Shown: positions 10,886 to 22,326 of the stretch, one piece after another
Position numbering within the stretch: position 1 is the first letter of the stretch
Layout: every line of letters starts with the position of its first letter
Source of the DNA: Dryas octopetala
Taxonomy: Eukaryota > Streptophyta > Magnoliopsida > Rosales > Rosaceae
DNA: 64,000 nt
Assembly: GCA_963921425.1 (NCBI GenBank)
Contig: OY992833.1
Coordinates: 16,037,738-16,101,737, forward strand
Reading direction: 5' to 3'
The notes under the pieces: generated by a model
What the model was told of the DNA's origin: nothing
Databases searched by the model: none
Seen by the model: only the letters and a program-made list of their open reading frames with translations
Position numbers and translations under genes: made by a program

Positions 10886-11282
10886 TAAGAGAATTGAGAT
10901 TGGGTAAAGTTTGAAAAATTGGCAGTCTCGGGTACTCTACTTTGGGGTTAATTATCTTGAGTTTTAGAACTCCAATTTGAATAATCTTTATATGGTTGTA
11001 AAGAAGAAATGTATAGCTTTAAAACAAGTATATGTTTGCTGAATTTGGATGAGATTTGATAGGGTAAAAGGCAGACCAAATTTGAGAAAACAAATCTGGA
11101 CCTTTATTGAACAAGTGGAACAATTAATGCACCAAAATAGAACTTAAAAAAGATTGTGGACCAAAATTGAATTAGGTATAAAATTACTGAACTAAATTTG
11201 TAATTTCCTTTAATGGAAATTATGGGATTCCTAGACGTGAGCAATATCGCTATGGTCAATTCTCTATCTATTCTACTTGCCT

Positions 11283-11725
11283 TTTTTTTTTTGGTACAAG
11301 AGGGGCCAAAGCCCAAAAGAAAAACCTAAACAACCATAGCTCTAGGATAGGGAATACCAAAAGCATCAGTAGAAAGTAAAAGCATACCTCAGGATGGGGG
11401 AAATCAAACCAATGAACACCCAAATCCCTCCCTACACTTAAGGAGGCTACGATCAGCACAAAAATTTTGCTCACGATACACATGCCTCACCAAGTAATTA
11501 GCAAACCCACCAAAAAGTAGCCTGCAACTATTAGCAAGACTAAACAGAGGGTGAGCAACATCAACCTCCTTAGAAACAAGGGAGACAACCAAGGAGGAAT
11601 CACTTTCCACTTCAAGCATAGCAACACCTTGATCACGAGCAAGGGAAAGACCCCAAAACAAACCCTACAACTCAGCCTCAAGGACAGAACCAACATCAAG
11701 ATTAACAGTAAAGCCTTTAATCCAC
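11283..11725 (-). mobile_element. 3' end of a LINE (RNase H domain), 5'-truncated
   Basis: On the minus strand, 11404-11661 translates to a segment matching the plant LINE-type RNase H pattern. It has a FWGLSLA-type helix, an E-x-D-S catalytic region (LEVESDSSLVV), a HPLF block, and a VxHVYREQNxCAD end. A frameshift and stop follow. The 3' end runs into an A-tract (plus-strand T-run at 11283-11293). The upstream portion, including reverse transcriptase and endonuclease, is missing. This is a dead-on-arrival LINE copy. A TSD was not confirmed. Confidence 0.7.
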
Positions 11726-12193
11726 TTCCTTTTTTTTTTTTTTATGTATTTACTATTCCTCATTACATACATGTGGTTGTGTTGTTCATCTGAATTCTTT
11801 TTGTTTCTTATATATTTGTTTCTTGTAAATTAGTACTAGTTAATACGAGTTTGTAAGAATTTTTCATGTATTTTTCTAAGTCTAGAGATATTTTTAATTA
11901 ATTTTTAAAGTTTGTAAAAATAAGAAGTGGGCAAAGTGATACACAAGAATTAGTTTCAGAGGTAATGTGATATAAAATAAACCTTAGGGGGTGAAGTTAA
12001 ATTAGAAGTTACTTTTAGGGAGTGAAATAGTAAAGAAGCCTTTTAATTATTTAGATGTCGGTATCTCATATAGCTTTACTCCTAACTTTGGTTTGTAAAG
12101 TTTGGGGAATATACCATAAAGTGAACTATAAATTTGATGGGGATATATGGATGAATTTGCAAAATAACTCTAATCTCATTTAAATTCTTATAA
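11726..12193. other. AT-rich spacer
   Basis: Begins with a T-run (about 11732-11745). No gene or defined repeat seen. Confidence 0.5.
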
Positions 12194-12202
12194 AAAAAAT
12201 AA

Positions 12203-12718
12203 GGCTCAATCACAAATGTATCCATCAATTATAGGGAAATTTCAGATTGGTGCATGAACAAAAAAATATTTCAAATTAGTATATTAACTAATAGAAAGTT
12301 ACAAAATAACACATACGTTACAAATTCTGTCAAGAAAGACGGTTAAATGCCACTTTGGACAACAATGACGTGAATTTTTTTAATGATTTGGACACCAAAT
12401 TTGCTCTACATGGATTTATAATGTCATATTGATAAAAAAAAACTTAAAAAAGAAAACTACAAAAACTTTTAATCCCTTACAAATAAAATAAATATGACAT
12501 CATTAATCCATATGGTGTAAAATTAGTGTTCACATTATTCAAAAAATCCTGTTAATATTGTCTACACTAGCATTTAATGCCCTTATTGACGAAATTTGTA
12601 ACTTATGTGTTATTTTATAACTTTCTATTAGTTCGTGTACTAATTTAAAATATTTTTTTATTTATGGACCAATCTAAAATACCCCCCATAATTAGTGGGT
12701 GTATTTTATAATTGAGCC
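12203..12718. mobile_element. Near-palindromic Mutator-like MITE, 516 bp
   Basis: The two halves form arms of roughly 230 bp around a short loop near 12440-12480. The termini are ggctcaat and attgagcc. An exact 9-bp duplication, aaaaaataa, flanks it (12194-12202, 12719-12727). The long TIR and 9-bp TSD fit a Mutator-like MITE. A transcript would fold into one long imperfect hairpin. No coding frame. Confidence 0.9.
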
Positions 12719-13135
12719 AAAAAATAATCTCATTTAACGTACAACTAATATATATATAGGTGATAAAGAGACATTAATGAAAAGAAAACTTAAGATGTTA
12801 AGCCCCATCGTTTTTTTCGGTAACCAAGTAGACGAATGACTTAGTACGTAAACTTGATTTAATGGATTACTTTTACTTTAATGATTTTTTTATTGATTTC
12901 CATTTGATATTGTTCATCTCTTTAATTCTTCTTAATTGGAAATACATGTATTTCACGTGTAAAAGTAAATTATTAAATTCAACACCAGTTAAACCTGAAA
13001 AAATAATATAAAATAAAATAAAATATATATATATTGTGAAAAAGAAAATTCGACATATGTGAAATACATGTTTGCACAAATTGCACAAATTAAAAAATTC
13101 AGTTCATACTTCAGACCGTTGATTACTCATTATTT

Positions 13136-13674
13136 GAGAAAATTACAAATTTGGTCCGCTTATTTTATATATATACAATTTTGGTACATGATTTTTTTTA
13201 AGTTTAATTTTGGTCCACGATGTTTTTAAGTTATGATTTTAAATTATTTTGATTGTGTTTTCTTTAATTACAATTGAAGTATAAGTTATATTTTATCATT
13301 TCTTAGTCATAGTAACCAATTTGGAGTATTAAAATAAAATAGAATTAAAATTTGGTAAAGTTTGAAAAATCTAAAAATTTTCCAAGAAAAATTAGTAGTT
13401 TTGGGTGCCCTACTTTGGAGCCAATTATCTTGAGTTTTAGAACTTTGATTTGAATGATCTTTATATGGTTATAAATATGAGATGCATAGATTTAAAACAA
13501 ATATATGTTTGTTGAAATTTGATAAGGCAAAAAATGAGACAAATTTGAGATAACAAATATGGATGTTTATTGAACAAGTGAAATAATTAATAAACTAAAA
13601 TAAAAGTTAAAAAATATCGTAAACCAAAATTAAACTAGATATAAAACAAATAAATTAAATCTGTAATTTTCTCA
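13136..13674. mobile_element. Long-TIR Mutator-like MITE, copy B (uninterrupted)
   Basis: It starts gagaaaattacaaatttggtcc and ends with the near inverse (aaatctgtaattttctc). It is collinear with copy A (9717-11208) apart from the Tourist-like insert in A. Flanking 9-mers tcattattt (13127-13135) and tcattattg (13675-13683) agree at 8 of 9 positions. It gives the empty site that dates the nested insertion in copy A. Noncoding. Confidence 0.8.
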
Positions 13675-13683
13675 TCATTATTG

Positions 13684-14080
13684 ATATAGATGGCTTGTAT
13701 TATAGTAGACCAACATGTTGAGTAATTAATTTAGTGGATTGGACGGTTGGACCACAGTTCGGATAGCACTACAGGACAAGCTTGGAGAGCCCACGGGAGA
13801 TGGCGTGGGCCGGTGGCGCACGTGAAGAGGATGAGACTGGGCCCACCGCTTCATCATCCACAATGCAGCTCGATCACTTTGATAGCCACTAAACTTGAAC
13901 ATGGAAATCCGCACTAGGTCCAAGAGTTTAAGACCCATGCTATGCTTTTTTATTACAATTAGGTGTTTGCATAAAGTTTTATCATTTTCCTCAATCCGTG
14001 CATGCTAAGAGACACGCGGCTAATTGATCGGCGACTTTCTTTCTTTCTTTTTTCATTTAAATTTTTTTTGCTAATACCAC
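13684..14080. other. Spacer with no supported gene
   Basis: The block at 13730-13945 is less AT-rich than its surroundings and holds a 70-codon minus frame without domains. It could be a decayed genic fragment. Nothing else was seen. Confidence 0.35.
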
Positions 14081-14082
14081 CA

Positions 14083-14565
14083 AGACTATTGGGCATGTGA
14101 AAATATATCACCCAGAAAAAAAATGGCCATTTACTGCCCAAACTTACCCAAAGAACAATGTACCACCTACCCTCATGTTTCCTCCTGTTTGGGGTTAAAA
14201 TCAAGGGCATCTACTTACAAACTAAAGGTGGATGAATGGTCAACACTTATAAGAGCACTTCCATCAGAGGAGATGACAAAGCTTATTGGTGAACGATGGA
14301 AAAGTACTGGGGAAACTCCATCAGCTGTGAAATGGGAGGATATACCATGCCATGCCTTTATAGTTTTTAGACCAATATAAGGTTTTTCAATCACTATACA
14401 CGACAGTTGTAAGTAAAAAATGTTGTAGGAATCCACTCACACAACGGTTTTTAACAAACTGTTGCATGAAAGACACACTCAGTCAGTCACATACACAACA
14501 AAGTTTTCCTCTAATAGATAACGGTTTTTAAACCATTGTCTATTAACCTGATTGTTGTAGTGAGC
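14083..14565. mobile_element. Decayed CACTA-like terminal fragment
   Basis: From 14390 to 14560 the sequence carries several acaacggttttt / aaaccattgt-type motifs, often in inverted pairs. It ends near 14560 in ttgttgtagtg, a degraded version of the CACTA terminus. The same motif family fills the terminal region at 44910-45632. The left part (14083-14260) resembles 4735-4920. It is a short remnant with no transposase. Confidence 0.5.
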
Positions 14566-15227
14566 GCACATTTTAATTTATGTCGAAGAGGTTGATAAGA
14601 TTTAAACCTATAATGTGACAAAGTCAATGTATGGGGAAATTGAGCGAGCTCTGGTTCAGTACCCAACATATGCTCATGGATTTGACCTTAGTCATCATGT
14701 CGTGTGGTTACCACTGATATAAGCTTAATACTTAATTAAGTTAATTGATTCATAATTAATTGCAAACTACTTTGTAGAAATTCTATAGTTCAATTTGATT
14801 AAACCAACTTGAATTTTTCGATAAAAGATGTTAAACTTAATCAACTATAGACCACAATTAGTTAATTATAATCTCGAATTAAACAAATAATTGAACATGC
14901 TTAATTCATAATTAAAATCTAACTTAATTAGTTGAACATGCTTAATTAAATTTTTAAGCCTAAAAATAAATAAGAGAGGTTAGGAGGATTACCTAGTTAT
15001 AGACCTTCTTAACTTACTCCCAAAACAAAGAACCAACAAGCTAAATAAATAATTAATAATTAAACACTTGATCTAAAAATAAATAACTATATTAGAGGAT
15101 CTTACGGGACCTAACTTGAAAATCCCTAAAACTGAAGTCGAGTCAAAAATTCGGCATAATCTCCCTATAGCCGCTTAAAAATTTTGGTCATTTTGTCTTG
15201 GGTGCAAAAGTTCTTATGAGCACCTTG
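14566..15227. other. AT-rich spacer
   Basis: Repeated ttaattgattaa-type motifs, no gene and no clear element ends. Confidence 0.5.
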
Positions 15228-15235
15228 GGACAACC

Positions 15236-16486
15236 TAAGGGTGGGCACAGGACGGGGGGGAACAGGACTGACCTCATCCCGTTCCCATCTCATGATTTGG
15301 GTTCGGGATCGATACAAGACTAGGGTACCATCTCATGATTTGGGTTTTGGGGTTATGGTACCATCTCGTCCCGTACCGTACCAAACTGGTTCGGTACCAT
15401 CCCGATTCCAGACAAAAAACATTCAATTTTTATTCAACTGAATGTGCTGGAGTTCATTTTAGATGTTATTGTCTCTACTGTGTTGTATATTTGTACCCAT
15501 CAAAACTACACGATATTTAGATTGATGAGTTTTATGCCCTTATCTACATATATGTTGAATTGCTCTCATCCTTCTTATCTTAATTAGAAATTGAGCAAGT
15601 GGAGCAAGATCTAGAATTTATAACATTGTCTCGCCAGTTCAAAGCAACTGCTACGGAGCCGATTTCTGTTCTTGAGCAGGTAATACCTCATATTAGCACC
15701 TTTCTGCACTTATTTGAAAACCTTCTAGAGAATAAAGTCACAGACACCATCAGTCTTGCTTTATTTCTTTTTATTTTGTTTTCTGGTGTTATTTGAATAC
15801 GTAGTTAGCAACTTGGCTCAGGGGTATTAGACTGGATTTCTTCAAAATTATAGGTCAATCAATCGTCTAGTAAGAGGCATCAATAGTGAAATACAAATGC
15901 TATAGAGACACAAATATGTATGTATGTATTCTCTATCTACTCTTAACATATATGTAAGCTCCTTTTAAAGCTGTGAGGCTGGTGTGATACGACGACGAGA
16001 GAGGGTGGTGCGATGCGATAGTGACGGCGAGAGAGATGCTGCTGGGGTCCTCGTTTGCGACAACAACTTGTGATGTGAAGTTGCAACTTGCGACGTACTT
16101 GCTAGACTCCGGGATTGTGAGAGGGTTGGGTTAGGGTTTGGAAAATTGGAACTTTGTTGACTTTGGGAGTCTGGGACCTCTAGGTCCTTTGGGATTTGAA
16201 AGTCACGAGTGTGGGACTGTGGGTTGGGTATTTGGTTAAAAAGTTAAAAAATGGATTGGGCTTAGTGTTACTTGGGCCTATTAAAATGAAATGAATAATT
16301 TTTTAATTAAATTTTAATTAATCGATATGGTACAGGATGATCCCAATATTGAACCTTCAGGACCAATCTCATCCAGTTTGGGACCGGTACTGGTTTTGAA
16401 AACATAAAAACGGAATGGGATCAAACGATACGAAATGGCACGGAACGGTATGGTTTCGGTATTTTCGATCTTAATGCCCACCCCTA
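15236..16486. mobile_element. Nonautonomous hAT element, 1251 bp
   Basis: The ends are taagggtgggca and tgcccaccccta, and an exact 8-bp duplication, ggacaacc, flanks them (15228-15235, 16487-16494). An 8-bp TSD with a GGGTGGGC-type TIR is diagnostic of the hAT superfamily. Subterminal regions are rich in ggtacc/cggtacc and gggtt motifs. A direct repeat of about 20 bp (ccatctcatgatttgggtt) occurs near 15284 and 15330. There is no transposase. The interior includes an exon-like segment at 15592-15678. Confidence 0.88.
15592..15678 (+). pseudogene. Exon-like segment inside the hAT (possible captured gene fragment)
   Basis: A pyrimidine-rich tract ending ttaattag precedes an open segment of about 29 codons. 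That segment is followed at once by gtaata, which matches an internal exon with acceptor and donor sites. Its translation is hydrophilic and helix-prone (EQVEQDLEFITLSRQFKA...). I do not recognise the source gene. Neighbouring sequence inside the element looks intronic. Gene-fragment capture is inferred; it could equally be the remnant of the element's own lost gene. Confidence 0.35.
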
Positions 16487-16494
16487 GGACAACC

Positions 16495-18628
16495 CAACCA
16501 AATATTTTAACTAAGGAACTTCTACAAAAATAGGAGCTTGCTCCCAGAGAATATAAAATTTTATACTAAGAATTTCCAACTTAGTGTGGGAGATCCCTAA
16601 GAAGAAATATTGTTTAGAAAGTGAAAGTGAAACCAAGTTAGAGTGAAAAGCTTTCAAACTCTTCTTGATAGTGCAAGTGAAAATAAAAAGGGGGAGGGGG
16701 GTCTTTATTTTTTGGCAAAAGAATGAGAATTGAGTGCTTGGATATAAGATGGGTTAGGGGCTAGGATCAAAAATTGGGTTTTAGGGCAACAAAACACAAA
16801 AATAAGGGTTAAAAATTAAACCGAGTTGGCAGGAAACCCGGTGGGTTGCCCATTTGCAAAAAAAAAAAAAAAAAAAAAAAGGAAGGGTCAAGTTTGCCCT
16901 GCTAGGATGCTTGGGTTAGCGCATCTCCCCTTTCTTTTTTGTCAACCAATTTTTGGATGAACGACTAAAATCTCTCCCCCCTGGATGACCCTAATTAAAA
17001 CGTGCGAGGAGATACAGTGTGGCGCAACACATATGGCTTCCGTGTGCTCGCATGCATCATCGCCCAATATGAGACGGATCAATGCTCAGCGAATGCGCGT
17101 GTGCCATGTGGCGTGTTGTTAGCCCAGTTAGCTGGCACGTCAACGATTCCTTAATTACCTATCTTTCTAATTTCTACAAACTTTAAAATTTCACCAAAAA
17201 TAGGTCGGGAGTCCGAAAAATTCCCCAAAATTACACCTTAAAATAAAATTTGGACTTCCAATATTTGTTCTAAATTTTTCTACTCTTCAAAATTAATTCC
17301 TAAAAATTAAAAATATCATAGCTTTTTCTCCTGAACATTAATTTGACATAACCTACACTTCCTCGATCCAGTTCGTATTGGTGGATATTGTCCAACCTTT
17401 GTTCCACTTTGACCATTTGACCTAAAAAACACAAGGGAATAATTTCTAATAAATCTCCAAAAACTACCAACATTTATTAAAAATGTTACAATTCACCCAA
17501 AATTTCAAATAACCCCAAAATAAAATGCCGAAAGTTAAAGTTACTAAGAATTAAGCTAGGGCAAAAAATTCAAGGGTCTCACATGCATTGATATTTAAAT
17601 AGTGTTCCACTTCCCATATATGTAGTAAATGTTTGCCTTACTATTTTCTAACTTGGTCAGGGGTCCCTTCAAGAAAGTAATACATGCATGTGATAGTTAA
17701 TTCCTACTTCTTCTTTTAGTACAAATCATCCATAGGTTGACAATCTAGATTAGGATCATAAAGGCGCAATACTTGCATCTTGTCAGCCTCAAGCTAGTTG
17801 GATTGTATGCTTTTTTTGGGTAAGTCTTAAACACCATTGTGTGTTAGCTTCTATCTCTAGTTAGCTTTCCTCTTCTTCCTTTTTTGTCGTACTACTTTGT
17901 TATTGGTTGTAATATATTCGTGTCATACCCTATGAGTTGGTTATTTAATATATATATATATTGTCGAACATCATCTTATTAAATGTATGTTCCTCAAGGT
18001 CACACTTGTAAATTTGTAATATTGGCAGGTTGGCTCAATTATAAAATATTTATTCATCTTACAACTAATGCTTTGATTCAACTTGAATCGTAACAAAAAA
18101 GGCTTAAGTCATTTTAAAGAGCTTTGGACTATAACACTCGGGAATTGGCTGTTATAATTTTTGGATCCTTAGGGTGGGTTTTGTTATGGCACTTAAAAGC
18201 ATTTTTAAATGGTCAATAGCGCTTTCCACAGTGTTGAAAAATAGCTAAAAATGTTATTTGAGTTACAAAAGCACTTTCTTGTGCTTTTATATTTAACTTG
18301 ATAGGAAATACTTCGAAAAGGTCGATAGAGTATCAATGATCGAGTCTATAGCAATGCTTTTCGACGAAGATCTCCCAAAGATATATTTTTTTGTCAAGTT
18401 TCTCCCAATCCTCCTGATTCATGCCTTTAGGCTCCACTCTATAAAGGCTCGGACGTACCCCTGATTCAAATAATGAACAATATGAGTTCTCCAAATATCA
18501 GAATATGTGTGGTTAAACATGTCGATTAATTTACTTCATAGGTAAAAAATTATATAAAATTGTGACAATAGCATGTGACATCAATATATGTAGTTGGCAT
18601 CTAAATGAACAAAAATGGATAACAAAGG
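16495..18628. other. Intergenic region between hAT and copia 1
   Basis: No gene is supported. Visible items are an A-run of about 23 bases at 16857-16880, a (TA)n run near 17951-17963, and a decayed stretch at 18170-18300 with 'agcacttttaagtgctttt'-like motifs related to the MITE pair at 36184-36932. Confidence 0.45.
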
Positions 18629-18633
18629 GTATG

Positions 18634-18944
18634 TGTTGAATAGAGTCAAAAATATTGATTAGATACATGTATGTATTTATCAGAATGTTGTAACAGCTCA
18701 AACCTGTATTATTATGAGTAATTAGGAGTAATTAGGTGTATTTATGAGAATGTTATAACAGCTGTATAATTCGGAGTAATTAGGTGAATTTATGGGAATG
18801 TTATAACAGCTGTATAATTAGGAGTAATTAGGTGTAATTATGATTCCTTACGAAATCTACTTGTAATCACATTATATACAGCCCCGTAAAGGAAGAATAA
18901 TAGATGAAAAAAAATAATTACCAAAATACCTATACTATTTATCA
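18634..18944 (+). repeat. 5' LTR of copia 1
   Basis: 311 bp, starting tgttgaatag and ending tttatca. It holds three copies of a gaatgtt(g/a)taacagct block, while the 3' LTR has two. The 49-bp length difference is explained by one extra tandem unit of about 48 bp (ggagtaattaggtg...). Many substitutions distinguish the two LTRs, so the insertion is not recent. Confidence 0.92.
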
Positions 18945-18956
18945 TGGTATCAGAGC
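18945..18956 (+). other. Primer-binding site of copia 1 (tRNA-iMet type)
   Basis: tggtatcagagc lies directly after the 5' LTR and is the usual plant copia complement to the 3' end of initiator tRNA-Met. Confidence 0.9.
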
Positions 18957-19014
18957 ATAATCTCTGAACCTGTGGATTGTGATAAGCTTTACCATACAAT
19001 ACCTCTAATTTGCT

Positions 19015-20067
19015 ATGGCCAACGAAGATATACCCAAAAATGATGCTTCAAATGCTTCAAACTCCAGCGGTTCCGGAGGGTCCTCTATTTATGCCCGTGA
19101 TTCATCTGCTCCAATCACCCCAATAAAGTTGAATGAATTCAATTATCTATCATGGTCCCGGAATGCCAGAATTTCCATTGTTGGCCAACATATGGGTGGC
19201 TTCATCAATAATACCAAACCTGCTTCTGCCATCTCAAACCCCGAGTACAACCCCTGGGATGAAGATAATTGCCAAATCCTATCATGGTTGCTCAACTCCA
19301 TGACAGACTCGGTCCGCCCTCTCTTTGAGAACCTGGAAACTACTTAAGGTGTGTGGGACTCTGCCAAAGAAACCTACACAGTCACTCAAAATAGCTCCAG
19401 ACTCATTCAACTTCGTCGTCAAGCTGTGACCACTATGCAGGGAAGTGATTATGTTCCCAAATTCTATGAAAAAATGACTTTACTTTGGCATGAAATTGAT
19501 TTGTTGAATCCTAATAAACATACATCTTCTATTGACATTGTCCTTCGCAAGACAAAAATTGACTGCGACCGTGTATTTGATTTTTTGGGAGGCCTGGAAC
19601 CTCAATATGATAATGTTCGCAGCCGTGTCCTAGCAACAGATTCTATTCCTGATATTAAGATAGCTTATGCTCAGGTTATGCAAGAAGTAACTCGTCAGGA
19701 TTCCATGCTTGGTGGTGCGAGTGCCATGGCAGTTAAGACTCATAAACCGCCCCACCGTACAGGCACACGTCCTGTATCCTCGCTGCCCCACCGAACAGGC
19801 CCAACAAATCCCCGCAAAGACCTTGCACCAGGTGAAAAGTGCACTCATTGTGGTGGCAACCATTTGTCTGAAAAGTGCTTCTGTGAAAATGGATACCCAA
19901 AATGGTGGGATGACTACAAAGCTCTCAATCATGTCCTAAAATCGTCATCCTCCACTCCCAAGGCCTCCTTAGCAGTTACTCCAGGAGATGACTTCATCCC
20001 TCCTGAGTCAGGTACCTCTAAAATTGCTTTGAGTACTCAAGCTAATACTTGTGATAGATATGGATAG
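19015..20067 (+). pseudogene. Copia 1 gag (nucleocapsid) region
   Basis: The ATG at 19015 opens a gag frame with the plant copia N-terminal block (LNEFNYLSWSRNARISIVG) followed by a UBN2-type gag domain. A CCHC-like knuckle (CTHCGGNHLSEKC, spacing C-x2-C-x3-H-x4-C) lies near 19839-19877. Gag would coat the RNA and form the cytoplasmic particle. A TAA at 19345-19347 breaks the frame after about 110 codons, and a TAG near 20065 closes it just before the protease motif. The second stop stands where the family normally has Trp. The start was chosen because it lies shortly after the primer-binding site and begins the conserved block. Confidence 0.85.
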
Positions 20068-20416
20068 ATTATTGACACAGGTGCATTTGACCATATGATA
20101 TGTAACTCTAGCTTGTTTAGTGATCTAAAACCTCATACCCGTGCTCCATATATTACAAGTGCCAATGGCATAACTTCTCCAGTTATTAGAGAGGGTACCG
20201 TTTCAATTTCCCATGATTTTCCCCTGTCTAGTGTATTGCATGTTCCTTCACTCAATGGTAGCCTTCTATATGTCGGAAAGCTTTTAGACCAGTTTCATTG
20301 TTTTGGTACTTTTTATCCTACTCATTGTTACTTTTGGGATCTCACAACCCAAGAGAAGATTGGGCATGGTAAATGGAGAGGGGGATTGTACTACTAGATG
20401 TCCCCACTTGATAAAG
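20068..20416 (+). pseudogene. Copia 1 protease fragment, cut by the CACTA insertion
   Basis: The frame resumes with IIDTGAFDHM, the aspartic-protease active site (DTG), then a beta-rich stretch with SSVLHVPSLNGSLLYVGKL, typical of copia proteases. It runs into the start of the GAG-pre-integrase linker (LTTQEKIGHGK) and ends at the CACTA insertion at 20417-20420. The continuation resumes at 30821. The protease would process the Gag-Pol polyprotein. The stop directly upstream and the 10-kb insert make it nonfunctional. Confidence 0.85.
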
Positions 20417-20419
20417 CTG

Positions 20420-21310
20420 CACTACTACAAAAAAGCTCATACATATCAGTAATTTACCGATATCTAAGGCCCCTAAAATTCGATATAGGAAAGCGTGATA
20501 TCTATTCTCATTGGTTTACATATCAGTTTTGAACTTATCTCTATAGAGGTTTTTAAATCAGTTCCTTTTTTAAATACGATATATTTTCCCTTCCTGGATG
20601 GTTAAATATGCAATAAATGATATATTTATAATATATTATATCAGTATTATATTTATAACTGATATCATATATATTAATAATATGAGTTTTAGTCGTATAA
20701 CTGGTATAATTATTTCCATAGACATCTGTATTGTATATAAGAACAGATATCTTAGATCAGACTTATATGTTCCTAAATTACGGAACTGGTATAGACTGTA
20801 TCATAGACATCGGTATTAGTTCTCATAAATGATATCTGATATGTGAATTATATGTGTTTAAGATATAAAAATGATATTTATATTCTCATAGATATCGTTC
20901 TTTTTATAATAACTGATATCGTATATGTGAATTAAATGTTTAAAGAGTATGGAACTGGTATAAATATTTTTATAGATATCGGTATTGGTGATTAAAAATG
21001 ATATCGTATATTTGAATTATATGTTTAAAAAGTATGGAACTGGTATAAATATTTTTATAGATATCGGTATTGGTGATAAAAAATGATATCGTAGACATCT
21101 ATTATATGTGTTTTTATTGTATAATTGATTACGAAGCTATGATTGGTATCAGTTTATTTTCCCAAAATAGATATTTATTCTCTATAGCATTTCAGTTTTT
21201 ATATTAGAATTGATCTAATATATTTCGAAATTAGGGTTATGTGACCTGTTTTGATATCGGGTTTATTTTCAAAAAACTGATATAATTGGTTAACACCGTT
21301 GAACCATCTA
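20420..21310. repeat. CACTA subterminal repeat region (3' side of the genes)
   Basis: Dense copies of gatatc / atatcggt / aactggtata motifs occur in both orientations. Two near-identical units of about 80-85 bp lie at about 20935-21090 (gtatggaactggtataaata ...). This is the expected architecture for binding of the element's regulatory transposase protein. AT-rich and noncoding. Confidence 0.8.
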
Positions 21311-22300
21311 GAGCATATTTATTTAGTGGCCAATTTTACCTGCATAGATAAGCTAAACTGATTCATTTCATTCAACAATCCATTCCATTCATCAAATGTC
21401 ATATATTTCAAAGGACCCAAAAGTTGTCATATCACAAAAATTAGGGGGAGATCTCATCATCTCTAACTACCCCTTCCTTCAAATATGTCTAAGCTAGCTA
21501 GGCTAGGCATCACTTAAAACTACCCTTTACAAAAACTATTAGGCAGTAGGCTAGGCATGCATTTTTCCAAAAAACTAGGCAGTAGGCATGCAATTCCCTA
21601 ATCCTCTTTACAAAATATGGGCATGGCAGCATTTAAATTAATTGATCTAAGTTCTATAATATCCACAAAATGGCACATCCAGCCATCACCACATATACCT
21701 AAGCCTACACATAATTCAAGTTAACAAAGTCACCCCATTCTTCTCGAACATCATCAATTTGGTCTTTGGTGTAACTGCATCGCTTGATCTTTGATTTGCT
21801 CCACTGAAAACACAAAGGAAAATTGCATTAGCTCAATAGTAAGGTAGCTTAAAGCTTGCTCATACTAAAATAATGCTTGCATCTAGCTTTTGCAAATTCA
21901 CATAACTAACACCATGGGAAATAAATGCTAGACAACTTTTCAAAGGTTAAGAGAAATTAGACATGCAGTAGAATGGTTAAGTTTGATGTATTATTAGTGA
22001 CAAACAAAAGAGAACTTAGTACAAGTTGAATGCTTACATAAGAAAGGAACAATATATAGCATGTAGAAAACAGAATTTTGACAACCATGATAATGGCCAA
22101 GTGTGGTTTTGGTACTGACCAGTTTTTTAAGGCAGGTTCAGATGGAACCCTTCTTTACTGCAAGGAGAAACAAGAGATGGCAAACAGAAAGTATAGTGCT
22201 TAATCTTATAATTTGATTTTTTTAATTTTTTTTTTTACATGAATATAATTGATCAAGAAAATCCATTTGAGTAGGTTCCAGCTGTATTCAATATAAGCAA
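21311..22300. other. CACTA internal noncoding region downstream of the second gene
   Basis: No coding frame is supported here. On the minus strand it follows the last Ulp1 exon and probably holds the 3' UTR and final intron(s) of that gene. Confidence 0.45.
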
Positions 22301-22326
22301 TGCAGTTAACCAAAATTTCAGAAACT

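Larger units (their letters stand above)
9717..11208. mobile_element. Long-TIR (Mutator-like) MITE, copy A, interrupted
   Basis: The ends are long inverted repeats of about 115 bp. The left arm begins gagaaaattacagatttagtcc and the right arm (about 11097-11208) is its near reverse complement. The element is flanked by an 11-bp direct repeat, tttaatggaaa, at 9706-9716 and 11209-11219, consistent with a Mutator-like TSD of about 9-11 bp. A paralogue lies at 13136-13674. Comparison shows that 9943-10885 is a later insertion. Without it and one TSD copy the element is about 546 bp, the same size class as copy B. It is noncoding, so mobilisation in trans is inferred. Confidence 0.85.

Noticed and set aside
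19630-19932. Minus-strand 100-codon frame in copia 1
   Set aside because: It is an antisense shadow of gag.
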